Assembly (NCBI GenBank): GCA_030528555.1
Contig: JAUMYQ010000017.1
Coordinates: forward strand, 1-32,996
Length of the DNA stretch: 32,996 nt
Source: Porphyromonadaceae bacterium
GTDB lineage: Bacteria; Bacteroidota; Bacteroidia; Bacteroidales; Porphyromonadaceae
Reading direction: 5' to 3'
Part shown: piece after piece, positions 1 through 9,473 of the stretch
How positions within the stretch are numbered: the stretch's first letter is position 1
Layout: every line of letters begins with the position of its first letter
Program-made: the position numbers and the translations under genes
The notes under the pieces: model-generated
The model's database searches: none
Told to the model about the DNA's origin: nothing
Seen by the model: the letters and a program-made list of their open reading frames with translations, nothing else

Positions 1-1
1 G

Positions 2-94
2 GAGCTTACAGCAGAGCTTACAGCTCGTCAAAAGCAATATGAACACTATAGAGGTAAATTGCTGACTTTCAGTGATATAAATGGGGGGGGGTAA
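2..94 (+). CDS. hsdS: HsdS, 3' end of upstream half (partial, phase-variable)
   Basis: Only the last 30 codons are in the window; the start lies beyond the left edge. The frame reads ELTAELTARQKQYEHYRGKL and ends in three glycine codons and TAA at 92-94. The RQKQYEHYRGKLLTF stretch is the conserved helical spacer that follows a target recognition domain in type I specificity subunits, and it matches RKKQYEYYRDRLLSF at the end of the next ORF. The three glycine codons are a run of nine G (83-91). Losing one G would join this frame to the next ORF and give a standard two-domain HsdS. As read, the protein stops here, so it would be a half-subunit with one recognition domain. A homopolymer sequencing error cannot be excluded. 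Confidence 0.8.
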   Translation, partial: ELTAELTARQKQYEHYRGKLLTFSDINGGG

Positions 95-632
95 AACGAA
101 GATAACTTATAAGATGCTTGGAGAGATCGGTAAATTAGTTAGAGGAAAAAGATTAGTAAAAAGTGAGTTGAATGATTCCGGAAGCTTTGCTGTTTATCAA
201 AATAGTATGACTCCTCTTGGTTATTACCATAAGAGTAATGTTCAAGCTGATACTTTTTTTGTAATCAGTGCTGGCTCCGCAGGTTCAATAGGTTATAGTA
301 ACGTGAAATTTTGGGCGGCTGATGATGTTTATTACTTCAAGTCTATTGAAGGACTAAAAACTAAGTATTTGTATTATTATCTATTGACCCAGCAAACAAG
401 GCTTTTGGGACAGGTTCGACGAGCTAGTGTCCCGCGCTTATCAAAAAGCGTGTTAGAGAAAATTGCGATCCCGATTATTCCGTTTGAAGAGCAAGAACAT
501 ATCGTTGCTATTCTTGATAAGTTTGATACCCTTACGAGGTCGATTACCGATGGCTTGCCCAAAGAGATTGAATTACGCAAAAAACAATACGAATACTATC
601 GAGATAGATTATTGTCATTCCCTAAATCATAA
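81..632 (+). CDS. hsdS: HsdS downstream half (second target recognition domain)
   Basis: This 183-residue frame holds one target recognition domain (residues about 10-150, starting KMLGEIGKLVRG) and the conserved terminal helix (IELRKKQYEYYRDRLL, about 162-177). It would set half of the bipartite DNA target of the methylase and restriction complex. The length is about half that of a normal HsdS (roughly 370-450 residues). The ATG at 81 overlaps the stop of the upstream half by 14 bases and has no clear ribosome-binding site, so in the 9-G state translation would depend on coupling to the upstream frame. In the 8-G or 11-G state it is simply the C-terminal half of one HsdS. hsdR follows after 6 bases, so the two are very likely co-transcribed. 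AVYQNSMTPLGYYHK and the following FVISAGSAGSIGY are typical of type I recognition domains. Confidence 0.85.
   Translation: MGGGKTKITYKMLGEIGKLVRGKRLVKSELNDSGSFAVYQNSMTPLGYYHKSNVQADTFFVISAGSAGSIGYSNVKFWAADDVYYFKSIEGLKTKYLYYYLLTQQTRLLGQVRRASVPRLSKSVLEKIAIPIIPFEEQEHIVAILDKFDTLTRSITDGLPKEIELRKKQYEYYRDRLLSFPKS
83..91 (+). repeat. Poly-G tract (9 G) in hsdS
   Basis: Nine consecutive G residues lie at the junction of the two HsdS halves and also supply the G of the ATG at 81-83. With 9 G the upstream frame stops at 92-94 while the ATG at 81 is in frame with the downstream half. With 8 or 11 G the halves fuse. With 10 G both frames stop almost at once. This is the arrangement expected of slipped-strand phase variation. 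Confidence 0.85.
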
Positions 633-638
633 ATACTT

Positions 639-3600
639 ATGAGCACATATATTCCCATAGCAGAGTCCAACAACTTTATCGTCCTTGATAAATACACGAA
701 GTTCTCAAAGCTGAATGAAGTCTCCTTTACCTATCAGACAGAGGCTGCTCTCGAGCGTGAGTTTATCGAAGATCTCAGAAATCAGGGATATGAGAGACTT
801 ACGGGTGTCACTACTCAGGAGAGTATGCTTGCTAATGTGAGGACGCAACTCCAAGCACTCAATGAGATGACTTTCTCTGACGGTGAGTGGAGGCGCTTTG
901 TGGAGGAGTATTTGGACAGACCGGGAGACTCGCTCACGGAAAAATCTCGGAAGATCCACGACAACCATATATATGACTTTGTCTTTGACGATGGGCATAT
1001 CCAAAACATCTATTTGGTAGACAAGGAGAACATCACTCGCAACAAGGTGCAGGTCATCTCTCAGTTTGAGCAACAAGGGAAACACCTCAACCGCTATGAT
1101 GTGACCATCCTTGTCAATGGTCTGCCGATGGTACAGGTAGAGCTGAAGAAGAGAGGTGTGGCTATCCGAGAGGCGTTCAATCAGGTGCATAGGTACTCCA
1201 AGGAGAGTTTCAATAGTGATAATTCGCTATTCAAGTATTTGCAGCTCTTTGTGATTTCCAACGGGACAGACACCCGCTACTTTGCCAACACGGTGAAGAG
1301 AGAGAAAAACAGCTTTGACTTCACGATGAACTGGGCCAAGGCGGACAACACCCTGATAAAGGACCTCAAGGACTTTACTGCAACATTTTTCCAAAAGAAC
1401 ACCCTTTTGCAGGTATTGCTGACTTACTCTGTCTTTGATACGGAGGACACTCTACTCGTCATGCGCCCATATCAGATCGCAGCCACGGAACGAATCCTAT
1501 GGAAGATCAGAAGTGCATACGAGGCAAAACAGTGGAAGACCACAGAGGGAGGGGGTTACATATGGCACACGACGGGCTCGGGCAAGACCCTCACGAGCTT
1601 CAAGGCTGCACGGCTTGCTACGAGGCTTGACTTTATCGATAAGGTCTTCTTCGTGGTGGATCGCAAAGACCTCGACTATCAGACGATCAAGGAGTACCAA
1701 CGATTTTCGCCCGACAGCGTGAACGGCTCGGACAGTACTGCCGGACTGAAAAGAAACATCGAAAGGGACGACAACAAAATCATCGTCACCACCATACAGA
1801 AGCTCAACAACCTGATGAAGTCCGAAAAGGACTTGGAGATCTACGGTAAGCAGGTCGTCTTTATCTTTGATGAGGCACACAGGTCTCAGTTCGGCGAAGC
1901 ACAGAAGAACCTGAAAAAGAAGTTCAAGAAGTACTATCAGTTCGGATTTACGGGCACGCCTATCTTCCGGGACAATGCCCTGGGTACGGAGACGACGCAA
2001 AGTGTCTTCGGAACAGAGCTACATGCGTACGTGATCACGGATGCCATCCGAGATGAAAAGGTATTGAAGTTCAAAGTGGACTACAACAATGTGAGGCCCC
2101 GATTTAGAAGCCTTGAGACAGAGACGGATGAGGCTAAACTGACCGCAGCGGAGACTCGAGAACTGCTGATGCATCCGGAGCGTATCAAAGAGGTGTCACA
2201 GTACATCCTGAAAAACTTCCGAGTCAAGACTCATAGGGGCATGGGAAACAATAAGGGATTCAACGCTATGTTTGCCGTGAGTAGCGTTGATGCAGCCAAA
2301 CTCTACTATCAGGAGCTGAATGAACTTCAAAAAGAGGCTGAAAAGCCTTTGAGGATCGCTACTATATTTTCATATGCCCCTAATGAGGAACAAAGTGCGG
2401 TGGGTGAGATCGCGGACGAGAACTTTGATCCGACAGCAATGACGCTCAGTGGCAAAGAATTTTTGGAAAATGCCATCAAGGACTACAACGCAATGTTCCG
2501 GACGAGTTTTGGGGTCGATAGCCAAGAGTTTCAGAACTATTATAGGGATTTGGCCAAGCGTGTGAAGTCCGGGGAGGTTGACCTTGTGATCGTTGTCGGG
2601 ATGTTTTTGACGGGTTTTGATGCGCCTAAGCTCAACACGCTGTTTGTGGATAAAAACCTCCGCTATCATGGATTGATACAGGCTTACTCTCGTACCAACC
2701 GTATCTATGATGCAACAAAGACCTTTGGCAATATCGTCACGTTTAGAGACTTGGAGAAGGCGACGAAAGAAGCCATTGCCTTGTTTGGCGAGAACAACAC
2801 AAGGAGTGTGATCTTGGAGAAGAGTTACAAGGAGTACTTGGAGGGCTTTACAGATATCCTCACGGGAGAGGTTCATAGGGGATATGTAGAGGTGGTGCGA
2901 GAGCTGAAGACCCGCTTCCCCGAACCGGATGAGATACTGAAAGAGTCGGACAAAAAAGAGTTTGTCAAGCTTTTCGGGGAGTATCTGAGGCTCGAAAATA
3001 TCCTCCAAAACTATGATGAGTTCGGCCACCTAAAGGCTTTTCAGACCATAGATACCAATGACAGTGAGTCTATAAGAGTCTTCAAAGAAACGAACTTCCT
3101 TACCGATGAACAGATAGAGTCCATACAAGGAGTGGAGGTGTTGCCCGAGCGTATGGTGCAGGATTATCGTTCGACGTACAATGACATCAGAGATTGGTTG
3201 AGACGAGAAAGGGATGGGAAAAAGGCTGAGGAGCTGACAATAGATTGGGACGATATCGTGTTTGAGATCGATCTGCTCAAGTCTCAGGAGATAGACTTGG
3301 ACTACATACTGGAACTCCTCTTTGAACGAAACAAAAAGACTAAAAATAAAGAGGCTCTCATCGAGGATATGCGCCGTGTGATCAAAGCCAGCGTCGACAA
3401 CAGAGCGAAGGAGGGGCTGATCATCGATTTTATCAACACGACAGATCTTGATTCTATCCAAAATAAGGCGGATGTCATCTCTGCTTTCTTTGAATATGCC
3501 CAAAAGAGACAAAAAGAGGAGGTAAAGCATCTCATTGAGGACGAGAACTTGGATATAGAGGCTGCCAAGCGCTATATCACGGCTTCCCTCAAACGCGAGT

Positions 3601-3746
3601 ACCCAAGTCAAAATGGTACAGACCTTAATGCCATATTGCCGAAGATGAGTCCTCTCAACCCTCAATACCTGACGAAAAAACAAAGGGTATTCGAGCGTAT
3701 TGTTGAGTTCGTTGAGAAATTTAAGGGCGTAGGGGGCGAACTGTAG
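639..3746 (+). CDS. hsdR: Type I restriction enzyme HsdR (motor and nuclease subunit)
   Basis: HsdR of 1035 residues, close to the size of the EcoR124 (type IC) subunit. It translocates DNA with ATP and cuts unmethylated DNA when bound to HsdM/HsdS. The N-terminal PD-(D/E)xK nuclease shows D154 (NRYDVTIL), E168 and K170 (QVELKK), followed by the QxxxY motif at 182-186. The SF2 motor has Walker A HTTGSGKT at 310-317, DEAH at 411-414, GFTGTP shortly after, and a motif VI-like [10 protein letters not shown]. The C-terminal third is helical and charged, as expected of the HsdM-docking region. It starts 6 bases after hsdS. No frameshift or missing key residue is seen, so the enzyme should be functional if HsdM (left of the window) is intact. 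Confidence 0.96.
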   Translation: MSTYIPIAESNNFIVLDKYTKFSKLNEVSFTYQTEAALEREFIEDLRNQGYERLTGVTTQESMLANVRTQLQALNEMTFSDGEWRRFVEEYLDRPGDSLTEKSRKIHDNHIYDFVFDDGHIQNIYLVDKENITRNKVQVISQFEQQGKHLNRYDVTILVNGLPMVQVELKKRGVAIREAFNQVHRYSKESFNSDNSLFKYLQLFVISNGTDTRYFANTVKREKNSFDFTMNWAKADNTLIKDLKDFTATFFQKNTLLQVLLTYSVFDTEDTLLVMRPYQIAATERILWKIRSAYEAKQWKTTEGGGYIWHTTGSGKTLTSFKAARLATRLDFIDKVFFVVDRKDLDYQTIKEYQRFSPDSVNGSDSTAGLKRNIERDDNKIIVTTIQKLNNLMKSEKDLEIYGKQVVFIFDEAHRSQFGEAQKNLKKKFKKYYQFGFTGTPIFRDNALGTETTQSVFGTELHAYVITDAIRDEKVLKFKVDYNNVRPRFRSLETETDEAKLTAAETRELLMHPERIKEVSQYILKNFRVKTHRGMGNNKGFNAMFAVSSVDAAKLYYQELNELQKEAEKPLRIATIFSYAPNEEQSAVGEIADENFDPTAMTLSGKEFLENAIKDYNAMFRTSFGVDSQEFQNYYRDLAKRVKSGEVDLVIVVGMFLTGFDAPKLNTLFVDKNLRYHGLIQAYSRTNRIYDATKTFGNIVTFRDLEKATKEAIALFGENNTRSVILEKSYKEYLEGFTDILTGEVHRGYVEVVRELKTRFPEPDEILKESDKKEFVKLFGEYLRLENILQNYDEFGHLKAFQTIDTNDSESIRVFKETNFLTDEQIESIQGVEVLPERMVQDYRSTYNDIRDWLRRERDGKKAEELTIDWDDIVFEIDLLKSQEIDLDYILELLFERNKKTKNKEALIEDMRRVIKASVDNRAKEGLIIDFINTTDLDSIQNKADVISAFFEYAQKRQKEEVKHLIEDENLDIEAAKRYITASLKREYPSQNGTDLNAILPKMSPLNPQYLTKKQRVFERIVEFVEKFKGVGGEL

Positions 3747-3961
3747 ACGCCCCTCCGCCCTCGGGTGGCGAGGGTAGCTCATAGGAACGTCAAGGCTATG
3801 ATCCCTTTATCGACACCGTAGAGGATACCAAGGAAAATGCCATGAGTAAGTATCATGTATAAATACGATCAGGCTTAGTACCATAGGGGCTCAGAGAGGT
3901 GAGACCCGTTTTTGAAATAAGGAAAAAGTAAAATAATAACACACAAAAAAATCATGTCTAT
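3747..3961. other. Intergenic region after hsdR
   Basis: A bulged hairpin lies directly after the hsdR stop (about 3755-3774, CCCTC/GAGGG with an inner GCC/GGC), with no T-run after it. A short in-frame peptide at 3785-3862 (YDPFIDTVEDTKENAMSKYHV then stop) reads like coding sequence, but a stop lies directly before it and it has no start, so at most it is a gene remnant. No consensus promoter was found for the gene at 3962. Confidence 0.4.
3886..3913 (+). terminator. Probable terminator of the hsdS-hsdR operon
   Basis: GGGGCTCA (3886-3893) pairs with TGAGACCC (3900-3907) with one mismatch across a 6-base loop, followed by GTTTTT. The position, about 140 bases after hsdR and before the next gene, suits a weak intrinsic terminator. 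Confidence 0.45.
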
Positions 3962-5353
3962 ATGAGTGTTTGCGTCATTGTCAGAAGCCAAAAGGATTTG
4001 CTTCCCGATGAGATATTTGATTGGTTTTTAGATGGAGGAGAGTCTATAGTGGTCACATCGGGAGATTTTCCGTCTATCAAGCTTGGTACACACTTAGAGG
4101 CTCTCAGAGGTATCGAGATCAATCAAGAAATTGATGGATATGAGGTCAGAGTTTGCTCTTACGCTTCAATCGCAGACTACCGACTCTTTGGGAAAGCTGT
4201 GCGTGCTCTTATGAGTTTGACGGGAGGAAGAGCATATCTTGAAAATGACGATGAAAACGAAATCACGAATCCTCTACAATCTTTTGATGATTGCTGGATC
4301 CAACAGCAGCGAGAGTCTGACTTCAGTGTGATGCGTCTCATGACGAATCATTCGGGATCTCCGATGGTGATGTTTGGGCTGTTTTTTAAGTTCTGTGTCG
4401 GAGCACGGTTGTATCAGAGATTTGGGATACCCATGACAGGGGATTATAAAAGGGAGCGCGTGGATGAACTGCAGGACTATCTGCTTGGCTTGCAGTGGTA
4501 TTTAGCCAACAGCCAAGATACGAGTAGTCAGCTGGTGGTCGCTCCGGAGGCCGGAGATGCGGATAATCAGCTCACCATATCGGCTATTTATATAAATGGG
4601 GGGAAGGTAGATCCGTTCGACTATATCTCAGAGGCTTCTCTGTTTGGAATGATAGATATGGATAACACCGGTAATCCGCCTGTTCTCATCCCATTCGGGG
4701 AGTTGTGGAAGATACTACCCGGAGATATATTTTGTCCTATTGATGACTTGCAATATGAGCGTACGGGTGAGGTGAGCGTTGAGATGGTTCGTCAGATGAT
4801 GGCACGGGCTCGCCAACTCGAACCAAACGATCTCCATTATCGCCCTACATATCCCGGAAAAGGATTTGATGAGCAGCAAAATACGCTTATCCTGAAGTGG
4901 GATCCTGAGATGTCAGGTGTCTCTGTTGAAGATCACAACAAGCGGATCCCAACAATGCTGACAGCCTTTTTCTACTGGACTCTGTACGAATTTCAGCGTA
5001 CGAAGTGCGGAGACCGATTCTTCTTCGTTAAGGTAGGAGCCGGGAAAACGGGTATCGTCATGAGTGGAGTATTCAATTCGAGACCTTATAATATCGAAGA
5101 TACTTATGGCAGACCCCGATTTCACATCGATATGCACCCGAATATCATTCTCAACCCGGATGAAGTCCCGATGATAACGACGGAACAACTTGCCGAGGCT
5201 ATACCTTCATTCAATTGGGATACCTGTCCCTCAGGTAGTATACTCCCGCCTGAGGATGCTCGAAAGCTCGAAGCCTTGTGGCAAAAATATCTGATAGAAA
5301 TGCGAGATCGTGTCGATGGAGTAACGGTAAATGCGATTGGTTTAGATTTCTGA
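3962..5353 (+). CDS. Unrecognised 463-residue protein
   Basis: A full-length ORF with convincing coding character and no signal peptide or membrane helix. I do not recognise the family with confidence. It vaguely recalls DUF4299-like bacterial proteins, but that is from memory only. It appears to have two parts: residues about 1-180 (start MSVCVIVRSQKDLLPDE, a GDFPSIKLG turn, an aromatic-rich FGLFFKFCVGARLYQRFG segment) and about 195-463 (acidic, rich in I/Y/W, including FFYWTLYEFQRTKCGDRFFFVKVGAGKTGIV split over 330-365). GAGKTG here is not a proper Walker A motif. The soluble acidic character and place in accessory DNA would suit an immunity or regulatory protein, but that is inference. A coding-like stretch in another frame follows directly (5354-5475), so the C terminus may be frameshifted. 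Confidence 0.75.
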   Translation: MSVCVIVRSQKDLLPDEIFDWFLDGGESIVVTSGDFPSIKLGTHLEALRGIEINQEIDGYEVRVCSYASIADYRLFGKAVRALMSLTGGRAYLENDDENEITNPLQSFDDCWIQQQRESDFSVMRLMTNHSGSPMVMFGLFFKFCVGARLYQRFGIPMTGDYKRERVDELQDYLLGLQWYLANSQDTSSQLVVAPEAGDADNQLTISAIYINGGKVDPFDYISEASLFGMIDMDNTGNPPVLIPFGELWKILPGDIFCPIDDLQYERTGEVSVEMVRQMMARARQLEPNDLHYRPTYPGKGFDEQQNTLILKWDPEMSGVSVEDHNKRIPTMLTAFFYWTLYEFQRTKCGDRFFFVKVGAGKTGIVMSGVFNSRPYNIEDTYGRPRFHIDMHPNIILNPDEVPMITTEQLAEAIPSFNWDTCPSGSILPPEDARKLEALWQKYLIEMRDRVDGVTVNAIGLDF

Positions 5354-5475
5354 ACAAGCCCGAAGATCCCTCTCACAGCGTGGCTGAGATACTCGCTTTA
5401 TTGGAGCAAGAAGCAAGAGACCTTATGCCGGAAGAGAATAGGTATCTACGCTCAACAGAAAACGGCTCGATCTGA
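5354..5475 (+). pseudogene. Possible frameshifted tail or gene fragment
   Basis: In the frame beginning at position 1 modulo 3, the bases after the 463-codon gene read NKPEDPSHSVAEILALLEQE and on to YLRSTENGSI before a stop at 5475. This is amphipathic, helical and natural-looking, unlike a random frame. It has no start codon of its own downstream of the preceding gene. Either the preceding gene lost its last roughly 40 residues to a one-base change near TTAGATTTCTGA (about 5340-5353), or this is a relic of another gene. Confidence 0.35.
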
Positions 5476-5664
5476 GAGATGCTACCATCGGCGACTTGGT
5501 AGTATAGTTCTGGTAGTTACGGATTTAACCTTTGTGGATTTGTGTTATTCGGATGTATTTAACCCTCGCAGAGGCATGTCAGGAGTCTGCATATTGAATG
5601 GACGGTCTTCACGGATAGCCAAATCTTCGAACCGAATAGGATGATTGAATAAATAATCTATAAT

Positions 5665-6198
5665 ATGAATTATAGGATTAAACAAATGCTTGGAGATGAG
5701 ACAACTCACCGTTATATCTTACCCAGTGAAGGTGACAACCCTTTGGTTGTAATCGGTGTCAACCCCAGCACGGCTAATGAAACCGAGCCGGATCCCACCG
5801 TGAGGAAAGTTATGGGCTTTGCAGAGCAAAATGGTTTTGACAGTTTTATTATGCTCAATGTCTATCCCCAAAGATCGACAGACTTTTGTGGAGTACCTCA
5901 AATTAGAAATGAGGATTTGCATCAAAAGCACCTTTTGGAGGTCAAAACATTCCTTTCAGAATATAAGGAACTGCATGTTCTTGTTTCTTTTGGGACATTG
6001 ATAACCCAACGGTCTTATTTATTAGACTGTTTTCAGGATATTGTCGATATGTTACAACATAATGGGCGGAAAGTACACTGGTGCCAAATTGGAGCGTTGA
6101 CTAAAGACGGTCATCCGAGACACCCTCTCTATGCTAGATATGATTGGGGATTGCAAACATTTGATGTTAATCGTTATCTCGAAAAAAGAAAGATGTAA
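5665..6198 (+). CDS. DUF1643 domain protein
   Basis: A 177-residue protein with the hallmarks of the DUF1643 family: VVIGVNPSTANETEPDPTVR near residues 28-47, an LNVYPQRSTD segment near 64-73, and the C-terminal signature ALTKDGHPRHPLY near 145-157. The biochemical function of DUF1643 is not known to me; members are small soluble proteins often found in accessory or phage-related DNA. It stands alone: about 190 non-coding bases precede it and decayed DNA follows. Its base composition is more AT-rich than hsdR, suggesting separate acquisition. The ATG at 5665 is the natural start because the conserved domain begins about 25 residues later, as is usual for the family. Confidence 0.85.
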   Translation: MNYRIKQMLGDETTHRYILPSEGDNPLVVIGVNPSTANETEPDPTVRKVMGFAEQNGFDSFIMLNVYPQRSTDFCGVPQIRNEDLHQKHLLEVKTFLSEYKELHVLVSFGTLITQRSYLLDCFQDIVDMLQHNGRKVHWCQIGALTKDGHPRHPLYARYDWGLQTFDVNRYLEKRKM

Positions 6199-6415
6199 AA
6201 TGCTTGAGAGATGAAATGCTCATTAATCTCATATCTACCTTGTTTGCATCGAATGAGCTTGTCGCTCTGTTCTTACCGTTTGAGTTCTGCCTCAACTCGT
6301 AACAAAATAGACCAAGCACAGCCGACTACAGGAGAATGAAGCCTTATATCAACATTGCAGATGATGTCATGGTTAATCCAACGACCAGATTTAATTAATA
6401 TGTTATAAACTAATC

Positions 6416-6766
6416 ATGTGCGAAATTTATATAAGCTAAGCTGTTCTACCCGGCAAGTATAGAGCGTTACGTGGTGATGAAATTTGTGTATTTAACGCTA
6501 ACGACGCTTTTATCATAGAGAATATGCTCAGAGAAGATAGTTGTCAGAGGTATAAATTGGAGGGATTTAATTGATAGGATCTTAGGAGAGTTGACCAAAG
6601 CGACTTTGATCCTATCGCACAAGCTGTTCGCGCGAGAAACTATCTACTGCAGAGAAAGGCAGTTCCCGACGATCTTCGTTCTGCCCTCACAACAATTTAA
6701 GAAGTAGAAGAGGCCCTAAATAGGATTATTGAGGGGTTGGTTAATATAGAAGATAAACATGGTTGA
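6416..6766 (+). pseudogene. Gene relic with four in-frame stops
   Basis: A single frame from ATG 6416 to TGA 6764-6766 reads coding-like throughout: PGKYRALRGDEICVFNANDA, then DSCQRYKLEGFN, then RVDQSDFDPIAQAVRARNYL, then EEALNRIIEGLVNIEDKHG. It is broken by TAA, TGA, TAG and TAA without any frame change. About 113 codons in all. I do not recognise the family. The relic is most likely the remains of a small accessory protein that decayed by point mutation. Confidence 0.5.
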
Positions 6767-6969
6767 TGTTTTTTTGCATCGTAGGGTTAACAATTTTCTT
6801 ACAACCCTCACCTCAGGACTGATTGTGCACAACTTCTTTTCTAAAAGCCTAAACTGAATATAGAAATCGTCATAATGTATAGCACAACCTTCCCAATTGG
6901 GTTTAGGGCGATCTGGCGTTTATATAGAGTGTTGAAAGATGCTCCCATAGATTTGTTGTAAAATAAAGC

Positions 6970-7011
6970 AAGGGTATAAATCGCATGATTTGCTGATTTA
7001 CACCCTTTTTT
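6970..7011 (+). terminator. Intrinsic terminator-like hairpin
   Basis: AAGGGTATAAATC (6970-6982) pairs with GATTTACACCCTT (6995-7007) at 12 of 13 positions over a 12-base loop, and the descending arm runs into a T-run. No intact gene lies just upstream on the plus strand, so it probably belonged to a gene now lost. Confidence 0.65.
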
Positions 7012-7156
7012 ACGGAGAGAGAGGATAATGAACCATATTCTTCAACTCCTTGTATCGTAACCTTTTAACCTTTTTTCTTCTTTTTGTGTAGCCAAATTGT
7101 AGCCACCAGAGAGTTCTTAGAGAGTACGCATAGATACCGCTATTGGAAATACTCAC

Positions 7157-9115
7157 TTGCATTTCTTGGGTTCAAAAATACTCAAAACAGGAAGCAATAT
7201 TTATTTGGATACCAAAACGCAGTGTTACCGAATGAAAGACTTTGGTAATGATATGTATTCGGGAGACTGTTTTTGGTTTGCTGCTACTATTTTGGGATTA
7301 GATGTAAAAACAGATTTTCGTAAGGTCTTGGAGTGTATTATTGAAGATCTACATTTGAATATCTCAGATGATAGTAGTGAAAGGAAGAGATATTTGCCAC
7401 GTCCATCTCCCCCTGTTATCAAGCCTAAGCGACCTATAACAAGCACAGAGCACCTCAAGCGATTCAAGTTATACGAACAAGCCTTTACGAACGAAGAACT
7501 AAAATTTTGGATGCATTATGGCATCAACAATAAGACCCTTGAACGCTTCCATATTCGCTCCTTGGCTCGTTATGAGGCCATTTCATCTCAAGGGAAGCCC
7601 TACTTCCTACAATCCTCTCTGGAGGAGCCGATGTTTGCCTATATATTGGGAGATTTTGTAAAACTCTATCGCCCCAAGAGTAAAGTACGCTTTCTTTATG
7701 GAGGAGAGAAAACAGAGGATTATATTTTTGGATTTGAGCAGCTCCCCAGTAAGGGAGATGTACTCTTCATTACGGGAGGAGAGAAAGATGTACTCACTCT
7801 TGCTGCTCATCATTTTCATGCTATTTGCTTTAACAGTGAAACGGCTCTTATTCCTGAGCCCACTATCGAAAGTTTACAACTCAGATTTCGACACATTATC
7901 CTCCTTTATGACACGGATGAAACAGGACAAAGAGAAGCCGAACGCCAGGCAGAATTACTCTCTCATCGCAACGTGTTGAGCTTGACTCTACCTTTGGCAG
8001 GAAGCAAAAATGAGAAAGATATATCAGACTTTTTCGCTTCGGGTAAAACCGAGGCAGAGCTTAGAGCCCTGATAACTCATAGGCTATCGGAAATATATAC
8101 ACAAACAATGATGATGCTACGTTCTTGTGAGATAGATTATGACAACCCGCCGGATGCTTCCAAAGCCATAGTGTCCGTAAAAGGTGTCCCCCTTGGGACA
8201 CAAGATAATCTTCTCTGTGTTACGGGAGGTGAGGGCACAGGGAAAAGCAATTATATCTCGGCTATTCTTTCCGGAGCCCTTGGCATAGAGCGTTTGAATC
8301 CCGAACAAACCTTGGGCTTGGAGGTTACAGCTAACCCCAAAGGCTTGGCTGTATTGCATTACGACACAGAACAATCGGAAGCTCAGCTGTATAAGAATTT
8401 AGGCAAGACCTTACGAAGGGCTTCTTTATCAACTGTACCTGAATTTTATCACTCGTTATACCTTGCCTCCTTCTCTCGAAAAGATCGTCTCAAACTGATT
8501 CGCGAGAGTATGGATTTGTTTCACCACAAACATGGAGGTATTCATCTGGTTGTAATTGATGGTATTGCAGATCTCATACGCTCGGCCAATGACGAAAGTG
8601 AGAGTATTGCCATAGTAGATGACCTCTATCGTTTAGCCGGGGTTTATAATACTTGCATTATTTGTGTGCTTCACTTTGTTCCCAATGGTATCAAACTCCG
8701 CGGTCATATCGGCTCAGAATTACAACGTAAAGCTGCGGGAATTTTATCTATTGAGAAAGATGATAACCCCGAATATTCAGTGGTAAAGGCTCTGAAGGTA
8801 AGAGATGGCAGTCCTTTGGATGTGCCGATGATACTTTTTGGCTGGGACAAGGATTTAGATATGCACGTTTATCGAGGGGAGAAATCAAAGGAGGAGAAGG
8901 AGAAGCGTAAGACAGATGAACTTATTGCTGTTGTGCGAGAAGCGTTTAAGCATAGCCACAGACTTTCATATCAAGAACTCTGTGAGGTGCTGATGCGAGA
9001 GATGGAAATCAAGGAACGTACTGCCAAGAAGTATATTGCTTATATGAGGGAGCAGGAAATTCTGACTCAGGATACAAGTGGGTATTATCAAAGAGGAGAG
9101 TTATGTCGAATTTAG
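7157..9115 (+). CDS. Toprim primase with RecA-like ATPase domain, N-terminally truncated
   Basis: A mobile-element replication protein of the primase/RepA-like type. Residues 24-50 ([20 protein letters not shown]) are the tail of a CHC2-type zinc-binding region. A Toprim domain follows with GGEKD at 207-211 and YDTDETG at 251-257, then KDISDFF at 287-293. A RecA-like ATPase domain has Walker A GGEGTGKS at 357-364 and Walker B LVVIDG. The C terminus (about 595-645) looks like a winged helix. The only start in this frame upstream of the conserved region is TTG at 7157, and a stop lies at 7118-7120. The zinc-ligand residues that should come first are missing, since GNTHLHF resembles the HPSLHF end of the finger. 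The gene therefore looks truncated at its 5' end, and priming is doubtful. The next gene overlaps its end by 13 bases. Confidence 0.8.
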   Translation: MHFLGSKILKTGSNIYLDTKTQCYRMKDFGNDMYSGDCFWFAATILGLDVKTDFRKVLECIIEDLHLNISDDSSERKRYLPRPSPPVIKPKRPITSTEHLKRFKLYEQAFTNEELKFWMHYGINNKTLERFHIRSLARYEAISSQGKPYFLQSSLEEPMFAYILGDFVKLYRPKSKVRFLYGGEKTEDYIFGFEQLPSKGDVLFITGGEKDVLTLAAHHFHAICFNSETALIPEPTIESLQLRFRHIILLYDTDETGQREAERQAELLSHRNVLSLTLPLAGSKNEKDISDFFASGKTEAELRALITHRLSEIYTQTMMMLRSCEIDYDNPPDASKAIVSVKGVPLGTQDNLLCVTGGEGTGKSNYISAILSGALGIERLNPEQTLGLEVTANPKGLAVLHYDTEQSEAQLYKNLGKTLRRASLSTVPEFYHSLYLASFSRKDRLKLIRESMDLFHHKHGGIHLVVIDGIADLIRSANDESESIAIVDDLYRLAGVYNTCIICVLHFVPNGIKLRGHIGSELQRKAAGILSIEKDDNPEYSVVKALKVRDGSPLDVPMILFGWDKDLDMHVYRGEKSKEEKEKRKTDELIAVVREAFKHSHRLSYQELCEVLMREMEIKERTAKKYIAYMREQEILTQDTSGYYQRGELCRI

Positions 9116-9414
9116 AGAATCAAACCGAAGAACTCTGGCAAAAACGCCTGTTTGAACGTATTTTATCTCTAGAAGAAAAAGTCGACCATCTGCTCGTTCT
9201 ACAAGAGCAATGGATCGACACAAAGATTCACCCTCCCTTAAAGCCCGAGTATCTTGACATTATCGATGTATCTAAACTTCTTAAAGTGGAACAGAAGACT
9301 GTCTACAACTGGGTTTGGTCCGGTAAAATACCCTATCTTAAGGCTAATGGACGATTACTCTTTAAGCGAAATGAGATTGATGAGATGCTAGAAAACGATA
9401 GAATATTGGAGTAG
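9103..9414 (+). CDS. Helix-turn-helix DNA-binding protein (excisionase-like)
   Basis: A 103-residue protein. Residues about 5-40 form a predicted coiled coil ([20 protein letters not shown]). Residues about 48-100 are a MerR/Xis-type helix-turn-helix of the HTH_17 kind: [20 protein letters not shown], then [21 protein letters not shown]. In Bacteroidales mobile elements such genes sit beside primase and integrase genes and act in excision or transcription control. It overlaps the primase by 13 bases and is translationally coupled to it. No integrase is adjacent, which again suggests an element remnant. Confidence 0.85.
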   Translation: MSNLENQTEELWQKRLFERILSLEEKVDHLLVLQEQWIDTKIHPPLKPEYLDIIDVSKLLKVEQKTVYNWVWSGKIPYLKANGRLLFKRNEIDEMLENDRILE

Positions 9415-9441
9415 ATGTTGCAACAAATAGAATATCAGAAG

Positions 9442-9473
9442 TTTGCATGCTCGAACTTAATTGTCTAAATTTG
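9442..9473 (+). promoter_or_regulatory. Bacteroidales promoter of the abiE operon
   Basis: TTTG at 9442-9445, a 20-base spacer, then TAAATTTG at 9466-9473. This is an exact match to the Bacteroidales -33/-7 consensus (TTTG, 19-21 bases, TAnnTTTG). The -7 box lies inside the left arm of the palindrome at 9467-9509, 60 bases before abiEi. Confidence 0.75.

Larger units (their letters stand above)
6199..7156. other. Long region without an intact gene
   Basis: About 950 bases between the DUF1643 gene and the primase. It holds a 20-codon ORF near 6337-6399 (MKPYINIADDVMVNPTTRFN) that follows GGAG and may be the start of a lost gene, the multi-stop pseudogene at 6416-6766, a terminator at 6970-7011, and a pyrimidine-rich stretch with two TAGCCA copies (7089-7106) just before the truncated primase. 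The minus strand at about 6840-6960 also gives short coding-like peptides in two frames. No tRNA or intact promoter was recognised. Confidence 0.5.

Noticed and set aside
3030-3782. Minus-strand open frame of 250 codons
   Set aside because: It is antisense to the helical C terminus of hsdR and has no recognisable domain.
3785-3862. Short coding-like peptide after hsdR
   Set aside because: A stop lies directly in front and there is no start codon; too short to call.
5020-5060. GAGKTG in the 463-residue protein as a Walker A motif
   Set aside because: The context (FFFVKVGAGKTGIVMSG) lacks the GxxxxGK[ST] spacing and no Walker B or other ATPase motif follows.
6896-6905. Palindrome CCCAATTGGG
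   Set aside because: Ten bases in a decayed region; could occur by chance and has no promoter or gene beside it.
6840-6960. Minus-strand peptides (MGASFNTLYKRQIALNPIGK and YDDFYIQFRLLEKKLCTISP)
   Set aside because: They lie in different frames without a common start; at most a decayed gene, too weak to annotate.
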